Source of the DNA: Pseudomonas sp. ACN8
GTDB lineage: Bacteria > Pseudomonadota > Gammaproteobacteria > Pseudomonadales > Pseudomonadaceae
Reading direction: 5' to 3'
NCBI RefSeq assembly: GCF_002303925.1
Contig: NZ_MRCS01000007.1
Coordinates: forward strand, 1-64,000
Length of the DNA stretch: 64,000 nt
The notes under the pieces are model-generated. The model made no database searches. It was not told the origin of the DNA and saw nothing but the letters and a program-made list of their open reading frames with translations. Positions 36,222-45,100 of the stretch are shown in pieces; position 1 is the first letter of the stretch, and each line of letters begins with the position of its first letter. Made by a program: the position numbers and the translations under genes.

Positions 36222-37577
36222 CTACGAGTCAGTGCTCGGAGTGGGAGTGCCGCTGTCGTTGCGATAGGTTTTGTAGAGCTGAATGATCTGCGGGCCGGCA
36301 TCCGTTGACGGTGAGGGACCGGCCACGTTGTCGCCTTCGCACTTCTTCACAAACTGGCCGAAGATCGACGCATCTCCATTAGTGGCTGGTTGAATCACGA
36401 AAAAGCAGCCAAAACCAAGAACTGGAATCGAGCTGGCTCCATCAATTTTCCCGGTACAGTCGCCAATCACGACTTTCAGAACTCGCCGTTCGAACGCGCC
36501 ATTGCGCTGACAGTCAGTACCAGTACCCGAGCTAGCAACACAGGCAGCAGAGCTGGCAAGCCAGTCGTTATAACCGAGCAACGGCTTGCCGCCAGCGTAG
36601 AGATTGCCGTCGCTCACGGTGACTGGCTGGCCACCTGACTCCACCTGCGGCGGGTCCTGACCATTCGCTTTGTTGGTGATCAACGGCGTGCTATAGCTAA
36701 TCACCAGATCCGATGGATAGGTGCCGGCGCTCCCCCCGAGGGGACCGGAGTAATCGCCGAAGCGAGTGTTCAAGCCTTGAACAGCAGGGCCAGCCGTATT
36801 GCCAGGTTTGGTTATAACATTGTCCCCTACATTCCGGCATTTCGAGATTTCTCCGGCCAGGTCTTCCCTGACCGTACTGCCGCCCGAACCAAAATCGAGT
36901 AACTGAAAGTTTCCTGGTCCAATTGAGTCGTTTTTGTTTTGGGCGGTCTTCAATACCTGCAAATCACCGAAGTTGAAGCCGAACGGGCTGCTCTTGGTTG
37001 GGTCGCCACAGACCATCAAGGGGGTGAGATCACAGGGACTGGCGGGGCTGGGACCTGCAGTGGCGATCGCCGCCACCGCTTTGTTCCCCACACCACCAGA
37101 GCCGAATGCCTGGGCGAAGCTCCAGAAAAATCCTGTCAGGCTATAGTTCGCTACCGATACCCGAACGTATTTGGCATTCTCCGGCCCGGGAAAGGCGAAC
37201 GGGCCATAGACGCTGCTTGCCAGTTCCACCACTGCAAATGCACCGGCGTTGCTGCCGACAGCCGTGGCCAATTCTTTGTTGCCTGTAGCAATGGCATTCT
37301 GTGTCAGCGTGTTGAGCGCGGCGGTACGCGTCGCGTCGGCCGCGCTGACACTGTTGATGCCACCCGTCACCTGACTCAGGGTTTTGGCGCCACTCAAGGC
37401 GGCGGCGTCCACCGCATTCTGCAAGCGGGTCTTGTTCAGCAACATGTGTCCGCCGTCCAAAGCCAATGCCGCCATCATGGCCATCGCCGCCAACGCGATC
37501 ACCATCAATACACTCACCGATCCTTCCTGGCGCCTTGGCGTCGAAGTGAACGGCCGCTGAATACGAAGATTCATCAT
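36222..37577 (-). CDS. tadG: Tad pilus-associated protein TadG
   Basis: A 451-residue protein with a basic N-terminus and a prepilin-like segment (R-R-Q-E-G then S-V-S-V-L-M-V-I-A-L-A-A-M-A-M-M), the Tad/TadE-like membrane domain, and D-A-A-A-L-S-G-A, the typical sequence after the helix. A large extracytoplasmic part with several Cys residues (for example S-P-C-D-L-T-P-L-M-V-C-G-D) follows. No clear von Willebrand MIDAS motif was seen. Two adjacent ATG codons occur (37577, 37574), with GAGGG just upstream; I give the first. Confidence 0.87.
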   Translation of the reverse strand: MMNLRIQRPFTSTPRRQEGSVSVLMVIALAAMAMMAALALDGGHMLLNKTRLQNAVDAAALSGAKTLSQVTGGINSVSAADATRTAALNTLTQNAIATGNKELATAVGSNAGAFAVVELASSVYGPFAFPGPENAKYVRVSVANYSLTGFFWSFAQAFGSGGVGNKAVAAIATAGPSPASPCDLTPLMVCGDPTKSSPFGFNFGDLQVLKTAQNKNDSIGPGNFQLLDFGSGGSTVREDLAGEISKCRNVGDNVITKPGNTAGPAVQGLNTRFGDYSGPLGGSAGTYPSDLVISYSTPLITNKANGQDPPQVESGGQPVTVSDGNLYAGGKPLLGYNDWLASSAACVASSGTGTDCQRNGAFERRVLKVVIGDCTGKIDGASSIPVLGFGCFFVIQPATNGDASIFGQFVKKCEGDNVAGPSPSTDAGPQIIQLYKTYRNDSGTPTPSTDS

Positions 37578-37652
37578 CAAGCCCTCGTTTGCCGATACTG
37601 ATCCGGATCGGCTCCGCCAATACCTGGGTGCCCAGGCGCCCCTGCCGCCCTG

Positions 37653-38480
37653 TCAACGCATGTTCACTACACTGGCCTCGACTCCACGGATAATGGTGAC
37701 GGATCTGCCACCCTCTCCATTGCCACGCGGCACCACGCGTTTTGGCTCTGTGGCGGTAGCCATCGCCATGACCGGTGCAGCAGGTGCGGCAGGTGCGGCA
37801 GGTGCAACGGTCTCGATTTTTCTTTCGGTGTTCAGCGGGTTGCGCAAGGTCAACTGCAATTTCCCTTCCGATTGCGCCGTGACCAAGGTTTCAGCCTCTG
37901 CGGTCGTCATCTCCAGCGTCACCGCACGCACCACCACCGGTTGGGTTTTGTCGGTACCGGCAGTCTGGTCCACCGCCAACACCCGCAAATTTTCGAGGAT
38001 GGTCTTGGACACGGCGTTGTTGCCGGCACTTTCCGAGCGTTTGGTCGCCAATACGTCGACCCGATTACCCGGCAACAGGAATCCGCCCACGCCGACCACA
38101 TCGTCCACCCGTACCGATATCGCGCGTTTGTCAGGCGCAATCAAAGAGGCCAGGGTGCTGCCACCCAGGTGCTCGCTCAGACGCGCACCCCGCACAATGT
38201 CGCCCCGCAGAATGTCGAACGTTGCAATCTTGCCCACGGCTTTTTCGCTGGCATCGAAGGCATCGTTCGGGATCGTATCCATGGGCATGCGTACGGTCGT
38301 CACCTGCTGGGGCTCGACCTTCTGCCCGAAAGGAATCTCCACCGTGGCGACCACCACGCTTCGAAGGTGGTCATCCGGGCTGGCATTGAGCCGCGCGCTC
38401 AGCCAGGAATCCGCCATCCATGCAGCCCCCAGGCCCATAGCCAGGGAAACGCCTATCAGGGTCAGCGTGCGAGAGCTCAT
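37653..38480 (-). CDS. rcpC: Tad pilus assembly protein RcpC/CpaB
   Basis: A 275-residue periplasmic protein with an N-terminal membrane anchor or signal (residues 5-27), an SAF domain (V-V-V-A-T-V-E-I-P-F-G-Q-K-V, then R-G-D-I-V-R-G-A-R), and the CpaB domain (I-S-V-R-V-D-D-V-V-G-V-G-G-F-L-L-P-G-N-R-V-D-V). An Ala/Pro linker near residue 230 leads to a basic tail. RcpC stabilises or gates the secretin and may touch peptidoglycan via its SAF domain. It is encoded 75 nt before tadG. Confidence 0.93.
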   Translation of the reverse strand: MSSRTLTLIGVSLAMGLGAAWMADSWLSARLNASPDDHLRSVVVATVEIPFGQKVEPQQVTTVRMPMDTIPNDAFDASEKAVGKIATFDILRGDIVRGARLSEHLGGSTLASLIAPDKRAISVRVDDVVGVGGFLLPGNRVDVLATKRSESAGNNAVSKTILENLRVLAVDQTAGTDKTQPVVVRAVTLEMTTAEAETLVTAQSEGKLQLTLRNPLNTERKIETVAPAAPAAPAAPVMAMATATEPKRVVPRGNGEGGRSVTIIRGVEASVVNMR

Positions 38481-38495
38481 GTCAGTATCTCCGGA

Positions 38496-39824
38496 TCAAA
38501 GAAAGTCGAGCTGGACGAAGTAGTTGTGCCAGGCCCATTCCAACTCTTTCGGTGACAGTGGTCCGGAACCGCCCATATAACGCTGGCGATCGAGCGCCAT
38601 GTTCAGGAGATCGCGGGGATGGCAAGGCACCAGGGGCATGCCTTCACTTGCATAAAGCCTTTGCAGTACATAACGCACCAGCAGCGGGTCATAGGAAATG
38701 CCCAGACGCTCGCTTTCCTGACGCCAGATCTTTTCGTACTCCTCGGGTTTCAGGTAACCGAATTGCAGCTTGTAGCCAATCCGACGAAGGAAGGCCTCAT
38801 CGGCCAGCTCCAGAGGATTGAGATTGGTGGAAAACACCAGAATCAGATCGAACGGCAGCTCGCAATGCCGACCTCCGCCTAGGTTGAGAAAGTCGCGTTT
38901 CTCTTCCATCGGGACGATCCAGCGATTCAGCAGCTCGGCGGGGGCCATGCGCTGGCGCCCCATGTCGTCGATGATGAACAGGCCATTGCTGGCCTTGAGC
39001 TGCAAGGCGGCCTGGTATTGACGGGTGAAGGGGTCATAGCGAACGTCCAGTTGTTCCATGCTCAACTCGCCGCCAGTGATGACGATCGGACGTTTGCAGC
39101 ACAGCAGTCGACGGTCGATCCCTTCGCTGAGCATCAGACTGTTCTGTTGAATGTTATCATCGAGCCGCTGATGCACTTGCGGGTCATAGATCTCGATCAC
39201 CGACTCGTTGATGACGATGGCATGAGGGACCCAGATTGCTTCGGCGAACAGGCGGATCAGCCGGCTGCTAACATAAGTCTTGCCAGTACCCGCCGGGCCA
39301 TAAATCATGATTGCGCGCCCGGAGTTCATCGCCACACCCAACTGATCGAGCATCCCCTCCGTGAGCACTACGCCAGCGAGGGCATTGCGCATATCGTTGG
39401 CGTTGATGCGACCATGGTGAATGGTCTGCAACTTGATCAGGGAGCGGTAGGTACTCACCGGGAAGGGTGCCGCACCGATATAGCCACTGCGCGACAGGGC
39501 ATCGCGGGCGGCACTGCGACCACGTTCGGTCAGTCCATAACGCAGCATCTGCCCGCCGGTTTGACTCGCCTGGCCCAGCACTTCGACACGGCCATCCTTG
39601 CGCAAAAACGCCAGGACTTCTTCAAGTACCGCGCCGGTCAGCGCCAAACGCTCCACCAGCCGCGACATGTCCAGCACACCGGCATCAAACAAATGCTTGC
39701 ACACCAACTCGCCGATAAAGCTGTCGGTCAGGCCAGTTTCGCGGACAGTGCAGGGCTGAGGAGCCAGCCGTTGCACAGCACCCCGATCGCTGGGGTAGGC
39801 ATCACTATCGACGATGACGTGCAT
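38496..39824 (-). CDS. AAA+ ATPase with N-terminal helical domain, Tad-linked
   Basis: A 442-residue ATPase not among the canonical Tad proteins. Residues about 30-125 look like a winged-helix-type domain (G-E-L-V-C-K-H-L-F-D-A-G-V-L through Y-G-L-T-E-R-G-R). The AAA+ core has Walker A Y-G-P-A-G-T-G-K-T (about 175-183), Walker B G-L-F-I-I-D-D-M-G-R, sensor 1 L-V-F-S-T-N-L-N-P, and an arginine-rich R-R-I-G-Y-K. A C-terminal helical lid contains C-H-P-R-D-L-L. There is no signal peptide or membrane helix. GGAGG lies 6 nt before the ATG at 39824. It is inside the pilus operon between tadV (2 nt) and rcpC (15 nt), so a role in pilus assembly or its control is inferred; the target is unknown. Confidence 0.82.
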   Translation of the reverse strand: MHVIVDSDAYPSDRGAVQRLAPQPCTVRETGLTDSFIGELVCKHLFDAGVLDMSRLVERLALTGAVLEEVLAFLRKDGRVEVLGQASQTGGQMLRYGLTERGRSAARDALSRSGYIGAAPFPVSTYRSLIKLQTIHHGRINANDMRNALAGVVLTEGMLDQLGVAMNSGRAIMIYGPAGTGKTYVSSRLIRLFAEAIWVPHAIVINESVIEIYDPQVHQRLDDNIQQNSLMLSEGIDRRLLCCKRPIVITGGELSMEQLDVRYDPFTRQYQAALQLKASNGLFIIDDMGRQRMAPAELLNRWIVPMEEKRDFLNLGGGRHCELPFDLILVFSTNLNPLELADEAFLRRIGYKLQFGYLKPEEYEKIWRQESERLGISYDPLLVRYVLQRLYASEGMPLVPCHPRDLLNMALDRQRYMGGSGPLSPKELEWAWHNYFVQLDFL

Positions 39825-39826
39825 GT

Positions 39827-40354
39827 CTAACCTCCGAATCCACCGGCAGTGAGTTGCCAATAGATGGTGTTCAAAGTGCCGATCAATATTGCAATCGAAT
39901 ATGGGAAAGGCTTGCCGGCTACTTCATCTGAAGTTGGCGCCAGATAAGCCTGCGCCCTGAGAATCAGCCAATAGCGCCCCAGGGTCTGACGCAATTGACC
40001 ACGAACCAGCACGATCAATAAACCGCATACACCACCGGCTATCAGGCTGAACATTGCAGCCCACAATGCGTAATGGAACGGTAGAAAACTGCCGACCATG
40101 GCCATCAACTTGACGTCACCGGCAGCCATGCCACCGAAGGCGTACATCGGCAGAAACAGCGCAAAACAGATCAGGATGCCCAGCAGGCTGTCACCCAATC
40201 CGCTGACACCACCTGAATACATTTGACCGATCAATCCCAAGGCAAGGCCCACGAGGACGAGCATGTTGGGAATACGGTGGTGAAGCAGATCGCTCACCAC
40301 CGCCACGCCCAAAAGTCCTATCAGTAAAACCATCGATAGCATTTCCGTGGACAT
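39827..40354 (-). CDS. tadV: Tad prepilin peptidase TadV (A24 family)
   Basis: A 175-residue polytopic aspartyl peptidase that cleaves the leader of Flp and the TadE/F pseudopilins. The first catalytic Asp is in S-D-L-L-H-H-R-I-P-N near residue 25; the second is in the G-G-M-A-A-G-D-V-K-L-M motif (G-x-G-D type) near residue 82. It lacks the N-terminal methyltransferase domain of PilD, as is usual for FppA/TadV. The ATG at 40354 has GGGAG 7 nt upstream. It lies 180 nt downstream of flp, on the same strand. Confidence 0.94.
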   Translation of the reverse strand: MSTEMLSMVLLIGLLGVAVVSDLLHHRIPNMLVLVGLALGLIGQMYSGGVSGLGDSLLGILICFALFLPMYAFGGMAAGDVKLMAMVGSFLPFHYALWAAMFSLIAGGVCGLLIVLVRGQLRQTLGRYWLILRAQAYLAPTSDEVAGKPFPYSIAILIGTLNTIYWQLTAGGFGG

Positions 40355-40534
40355 GGCATGTCTCCCTACGGGTATCAATCGTTAGCACGCAACATTGCTA
40401 TTGCCAGCCTTGAACAGAGCAGTGATTTGCGCTCTCTACACAAAATTGACAGGGACAACGCGAAGTCCATCAAGAACATTGCCGGCGCCCTATCAGAAAT
40501 AGCGGCAACCGGCTGTCCCATGGACATCGACGCG

Positions 40535-40750
40535 TCACGCAGCGGGTGCGGCGGGGGCAGAGCAAGCGGACCCCTTAATCGCATCGCACAGCGTCTGTAT
40601 TTTGTCCTTAACCTCTGTTCCGAGGGCCGAGAACAGTCCGACGACAAGGGCCGTAACCAACCCGCCAGCTACCGCATATTCCACAACGGTAAGGCCATCT
40701 TCGTCGTTGATGAACTTCACTACCGAAGCCTTGATTGTTTGCATGATCAT
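40535..40750 (-). CDS. flp: Flp major pilin
   Basis: A 71-residue Flp-family prepilin. The leader ends in E-D-G, with cleavage expected before L-T-V-V-E-Y; the Glu-Tyr pair is diagnostic for Flp. A hydrophobic segment (V-A-G-G-L-V-T-A-L-V-V-G-L-F) follows. The short mature end contains two Cys (Q-T-L-C and G-S-A-C) and an Ala/Pro tail. The ATG at 40750 follows GAGGTG by about 6 nt. It is first in the minus-strand Tad operon, and TadV is the predicted peptidase. Confidence 0.95.
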   Translation of the reverse strand: MIMQTIKASVVKFINDEDGLTVVEYAVAGGLVTALVVGLFSALGTEVKDKIQTLCDAIKGSACSAPAAPAA

Positions 40751-41155
40751 TTTGCCCACCTCACTCGAATGTTGTTTTTTCTGAGGCAGTACTTTCTGCG
40801 CTGCCTGATGCAACACTAGTCAGTGGCAAGGCATAGGCGTTAGGAGGATTTTGCACATCGCTAGGACTTTTTTGCGGGGCGGCCAAATACGGGGCATTGG
40901 CCTTTACAGCAGTAACGGGAGGGGTAAACAGGGCACTGAAACGCAAAGGCAATTGCCATTGATTCACAAGCGACAGGCGGCTCACCCCGATTTTTTCGAA
41001 GACGCCCGAGCAAACATTCGTCCGCAGCCGCCTTCCAGGCAACCCATAGAGCGAATAGATCTAAAAATCATCTTTCCTATCGGGATTAAATCTGCAAAGT
41101 GATAGCACATTGGCAATACTGGCGAAGAGAGTCACTAGAACCCCAGAGTAGAGAC
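40751..41155. other. Divergent intergenic region, flp / AraC-type regulator
   Basis: 405 bp without a convincing gene. Small overlapping frames exist on both strands (40761-41042 minus, 40851-41102 plus), but neither has a good ribosome-binding site or recognisable sequence. The region must hold the promoters of flp and of the divergent regulator gene; I could not identify a strong sigma-70 or sigma-54 match for either. It is an obvious candidate binding site for the regulator. Confidence 0.45.
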
Positions 41156-42025
41156 ATGACGTCCAATTTGACCAGAAGGCCATCGCTCCTGTGGTTCGAT
41201 CTGACTCATGATCGGTCCACGAAAGAACTCGTCACGCAGTTCGAGGACGCCTGCGACTGCAAACTGGTAAAAAGCTCCGTGTTGCCCATCAGGGAACAGG
41301 CAGACATGGTCTGCATTCATTTTGATCGCCCTGACACTTCAGGTTTGAAGCTGTTGCTGGAGATCAAGCGCACCACCCCCACCATCCCGATCTCCATGTT
41401 CACCGTGCAGCATTCCGAGGAACTGGCGGTTTGGGCCATGCGCTCCGCCGTTTGGGAATACATGGTGCTACCGCTCTCGACTGCCGAGAAGAAGCGCTAC
41501 CTGACGGCGGTGGTTCAGCTCTGCGAGTTGCGCCGAAATGCTCACGGCCAGGGCAAGTCATCGCAGATCGATCACTCCCCGACTCTGCCGGACAGCATCC
41601 GGCTAACCTCGGGACACCAAAAACACCAAGCGCTGAACAGCATCATGCTGTACATCGAACAGCACTTTCGAGACAGTATCGATCAGAGGGACCTGGCGCA
41701 GCGCTGCGGCATGACAACATTTCGCTTCAGCCGCCTGTTCAAGGAAGCCAATGGGCTTGGCTTCACGGATTACATCCTGGACAAGCGCATGAACTTCGCC
41801 AAAGACCTGCTCGACAACAGCCAGATGCCGATTACCAGCATCGGCTATGAAGCCGGCTTCAAGGATCCTTCCTACTTCGCCCGTGCCTTCAAGCAGTTCG
41901 CCAACTGTACGCCCAGCGAATACCGCCTGGCACGCCAACTCAAAGCAGCTGCGGCTGCGCAACTGGTAGAGGATGAGAAAACCACTGAAGCGCTCGAAAG
42001 CCTGGTACAAAGCCTCAGCGGTTGA
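41156..42025 (+). CDS. Receiver-like/AraC-family transcriptional regulator
   Basis: A 289-residue regulator. Residues about 10-125 resemble a response-regulator receiver: M-V-C-I-H-F-D (possible phospho-acceptor Asp), S-M-F-T-V-Q-H (Thr switch), then V-L-P-L where the conserved K-P should be, so the Lys is missing and classical phosphorylation is doubtful. Residues about 175-275 form an AraC-type double helix-turn-helix: D-L-A-Q-R-C-G-M-T-T-F-R-F-S-R-L-F-K-E, then S-I-G-Y-E-A-G-F-K-D-P-S-Y-F-A-R-A-F-K. It is divergent from flp and convergent with tssM; control of the Tad genes is the natural inference, control of the T6SS genes possible. Confidence 0.85.
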   Translation: MTSNLTRRPSLLWFDLTHDRSTKELVTQFEDACDCKLVKSSVLPIREQADMVCIHFDRPDTSGLKLLLEIKRTTPTIPISMFTVQHSEELAVWAMRSAVWEYMVLPLSTAEKKRYLTAVVQLCELRRNAHGQGKSSQIDHSPTLPDSIRLTSGHQKHQALNSIMLYIEQHFRDSIDQRDLAQRCGMTTFRFSRLFKEANGLGFTDYILDKRMNFAKDLLDNSQMPITSIGYEAGFKDPSYFARAFKQFANCTPSEYRLARQLKAAAAAQLVEDEKTTEALESLVQSLSG

Positions 42026-42172
42026 TCCGGTTTTTCACGCGCAAACGATGGTGATTGATCCACGGGGGGTTGCCATTCGATAGGCGCAACGCTCTATGAC
42101 CTGGGCGCAGCAGCGCACAACAGACTAAAAGACTGTCAGGTATCTGCGAGTACACCCTGCCTGAAGGACTCC

Positions 42173-45100
42173 TCACCGTTGCGTGACGCTGTCAGTGGCC
42201 ATTTTCCTGCCGCGTTCTTCCAGCAACGTCCTCGGTAACGTAAACCCTTCAAAACTGCGCTGGGTAATCGGGTTGTTAGCCTTCTCTGCCCCAATCCGAT
42301 AACGCATCAGCCCCTCGGCGACGGCAAAGGTCAGGTCCACGCTGGTGTCGGTTCTTCCATTGAGGTGCCCGCGGCTGAGCAGCCGGAACAACGACCACGG
42401 CCCGCGATAGCTCAGGCTGGCGGTGTTGCCAGTGCTATGTACCAGGGTTAGTTGGCTGCCGCTGGTATTGCCCAAGGTGTTCGGCCATACCAGCCCCGAG
42501 CGTTGTGGGGCACCATGCTGATAAGGGATCAACTGGCCATCGACGCTGAGCATGCTGCTCAGGCGAGTCGCGCTCAAAGCCAGCGGCTCGATGGTCAGTT
42601 GCACGGCCAATTGGCCGTCTGGACTGAAGAAGGTTTCGCGTATGCGCTCAGCCTTTTCAAGTTGCTCAAGCACTTCCTGGCGCACCCAGTGGCCGCCGTG
42701 GTCCCCGGTGGACAGGCTGTCCAGATTATCCTTGAGGAACACATTCAAGTATTGGTCCTGGAACTGTTGCAGGCGCCCTTTCGGGCCGAAGAAGGCGACG
42801 AAGTCTTCCAGCGAAGCATCCTCGCCCGGTTTGAACGGATAGCGACTGGCCAGGCGGTCGCGGTAGAAACTGTAAACTTCGCTGTCCCAACGTTTTTCCA
42901 GTTCGCGCAACGCGGTGATGACCAGCACTTGGGCACTCTGTGCGGCCAATTGGTTGACGTGCCGGTTCAAGGGCTCGGGCAGACCCGAAGCGATGCGTTG
43001 CAGGTTGCGGACAGGGTCTGGATTGGCCTGGGAAAATCGGGCAAGCACCACGCCCAATGCCGCTTTGCCAGGGCTCGGCTGATCCTGCACACCTTTGACA
43101 TAGTCATAGACGGCATTGATCGCGCCCACGGTTTCTTCATAGTAGGACGGCTTGTCCTGCTGAGCATTGAGCAGCCCGGACAACCCCGCAAACGCCCGGT
43201 GAATGCCCAGCGCCTGATTGCGCCCCGCCTCGTCACCAACGGGCAGCTCCTCCTTGCCGGTGACCGGCGGGTAGATCAGGGTGTTGTCACGCACGGTTTC
43301 CAACAGGCGGCGCAGCGGCGCGGCCGGGCCTGTCACCTGCCCCAGTACTTCCAGGGTTTGGGCCAGATCGGTGAAGTCGGTGACGGTGAACTGGTTCAAC
43401 GCGCGGCGCCAGCTGTCGACATAGTCGGCACTGTACAAGGCCCGCAGCCGTTCGGTCAGCACCCGACGGTCGGCCTCGGAATAGTCAAGGCTGCGACGCT
43501 CGCCCAATACCCATTGGTCGATCAGCGCCAGATCGGTGACGTTCTGGCTGTTGGGCTCAAAATAGTCGCGAAAGCCCCGCGCGGTCAGCAAGGGTGGCAG
43601 CGTCAGGTTTTCGTCCAGCGCCGCGCCACTGTCGCGCTCGCTCAAGGGGCGGTAGACCACGTCGAAGGCCGGGCCGATCTCGTTGCGCAGGTCCAGTTCG
43701 CCATGCAGGCGATCCTGCGCCTGTTGTCGCAGAGTCATGTACACCCGCTGCGCCATGGGCAGCTTGCGCAGTTGTTGTTGGGTTTGTGCGATCAGTGCGC
43801 GGTATTCGGGTAGCTCGACATCGGCGTAGGTCAGCGCGTAGGTCAGGTGGCGCATCAAGGCCGCCTGGCGCTGGCCCTGCCCCGGATAGGCCTGCTGCCA
43901 TTGCTGGACCATCCATTGCGCGACGATGTCCGGACGGCGGTTGTTGCGATCCTCGATCATGCGGTAAACGCGCAAGGCGGCGAGCTGTTCGTCGCTGCCC
44001 GGTTCGGCACGGCGAATGACCTCCACTGCGCCCTCGGCAATGGCTGGCAGAAAGCGCCGGGACAACAGACTGAGGTAGGCCTGATCGACCATCGGCCCGA
44101 TCGCCTGACCTTGGTACAAGCCCATATCGGCCAATTGCGGCCAGGTGGCGCGGTAGTCGCCATACACCGTGACGGCGGCACGGATTTCGTCCAGCGGCAC
44201 CAGCAGATTCAGCCCAGTGGGATCGGCCTGCAGATCGCTGGCCTTGGTGCTGAAGGCCTGACTTTGGCTCAACACCTGATCGGCCTTGTCGCGGTTGATG
44301 CCGTAGTAGTACCACCAGCCACCGACCAGCAACGCACTGCCCAGCCCGGCCAACAGCGAACCGCTGAGCAGCACGCGACGTTTGTGCCGCGCCACCTTGA
44401 AGTTGTCCCCGGCCAACCCCGCCTCCGGGTAAACCACCCGCCGCAACAGATGCTGTGCGAAGTACACCACCGAATGCCCTTGGGGCTTGGCCGAGCTGAC
44501 CGGCGCGGGAAACCCATAGGCCCGCGCCGAGGCCTCGACAAACAGGTTGGACACAACACCACGCTGGTAAACCGACGACAGGTAAACACCCCGTACCAGG
44601 GCTGGTGTGGTGTAGCGGTCACTGCCCAGTACATCGCCGAGAAAACGCAGCAGAATCTCCCGTGAGCCGCTGAGCTGACGCATCAGGCAGAACAGCGGCT
44701 CACGCACCTCGGCGGGCTCGGGATCCCCCATGGCCCGCATGACCCGCCTGTTCAACGCAGCGACGAAGCGGTCATACGCAACCGCCAATTCGCCCAGCCA
44801 TGCATCGAAATCCTCGACGGCATCCAGGCTGAAGGTGAAGCCCTGCACCTCTTCCCGTGCCGATGCAGGGAGCTTGGCGAACAGCTCTTCAAAGCCGTCG
44901 AGCAAGTCGAATTTGCTCAGCACCACGTACAACGGCAGGCGCGTGCCCAACTCATGACCCAGTTCGTTCAGGCGAGCACGCAGCAAATAGGCCAGGTTGC
45001 GACGCTCATTGGGTGGGCGCTCGAACAGGCTGACCATGTCCACCATCAGCACCACGCCGTTGAGCGGACGCCGGCTGCGACTGCGTGCCAGCCAGTCGAT

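Noticed and set aside
40761..41102. Small overlapping frames between flp and the regulator
   Set aside because: Neither strand shows a good start signal or known family; the interval is better explained as a divergent promoter region.
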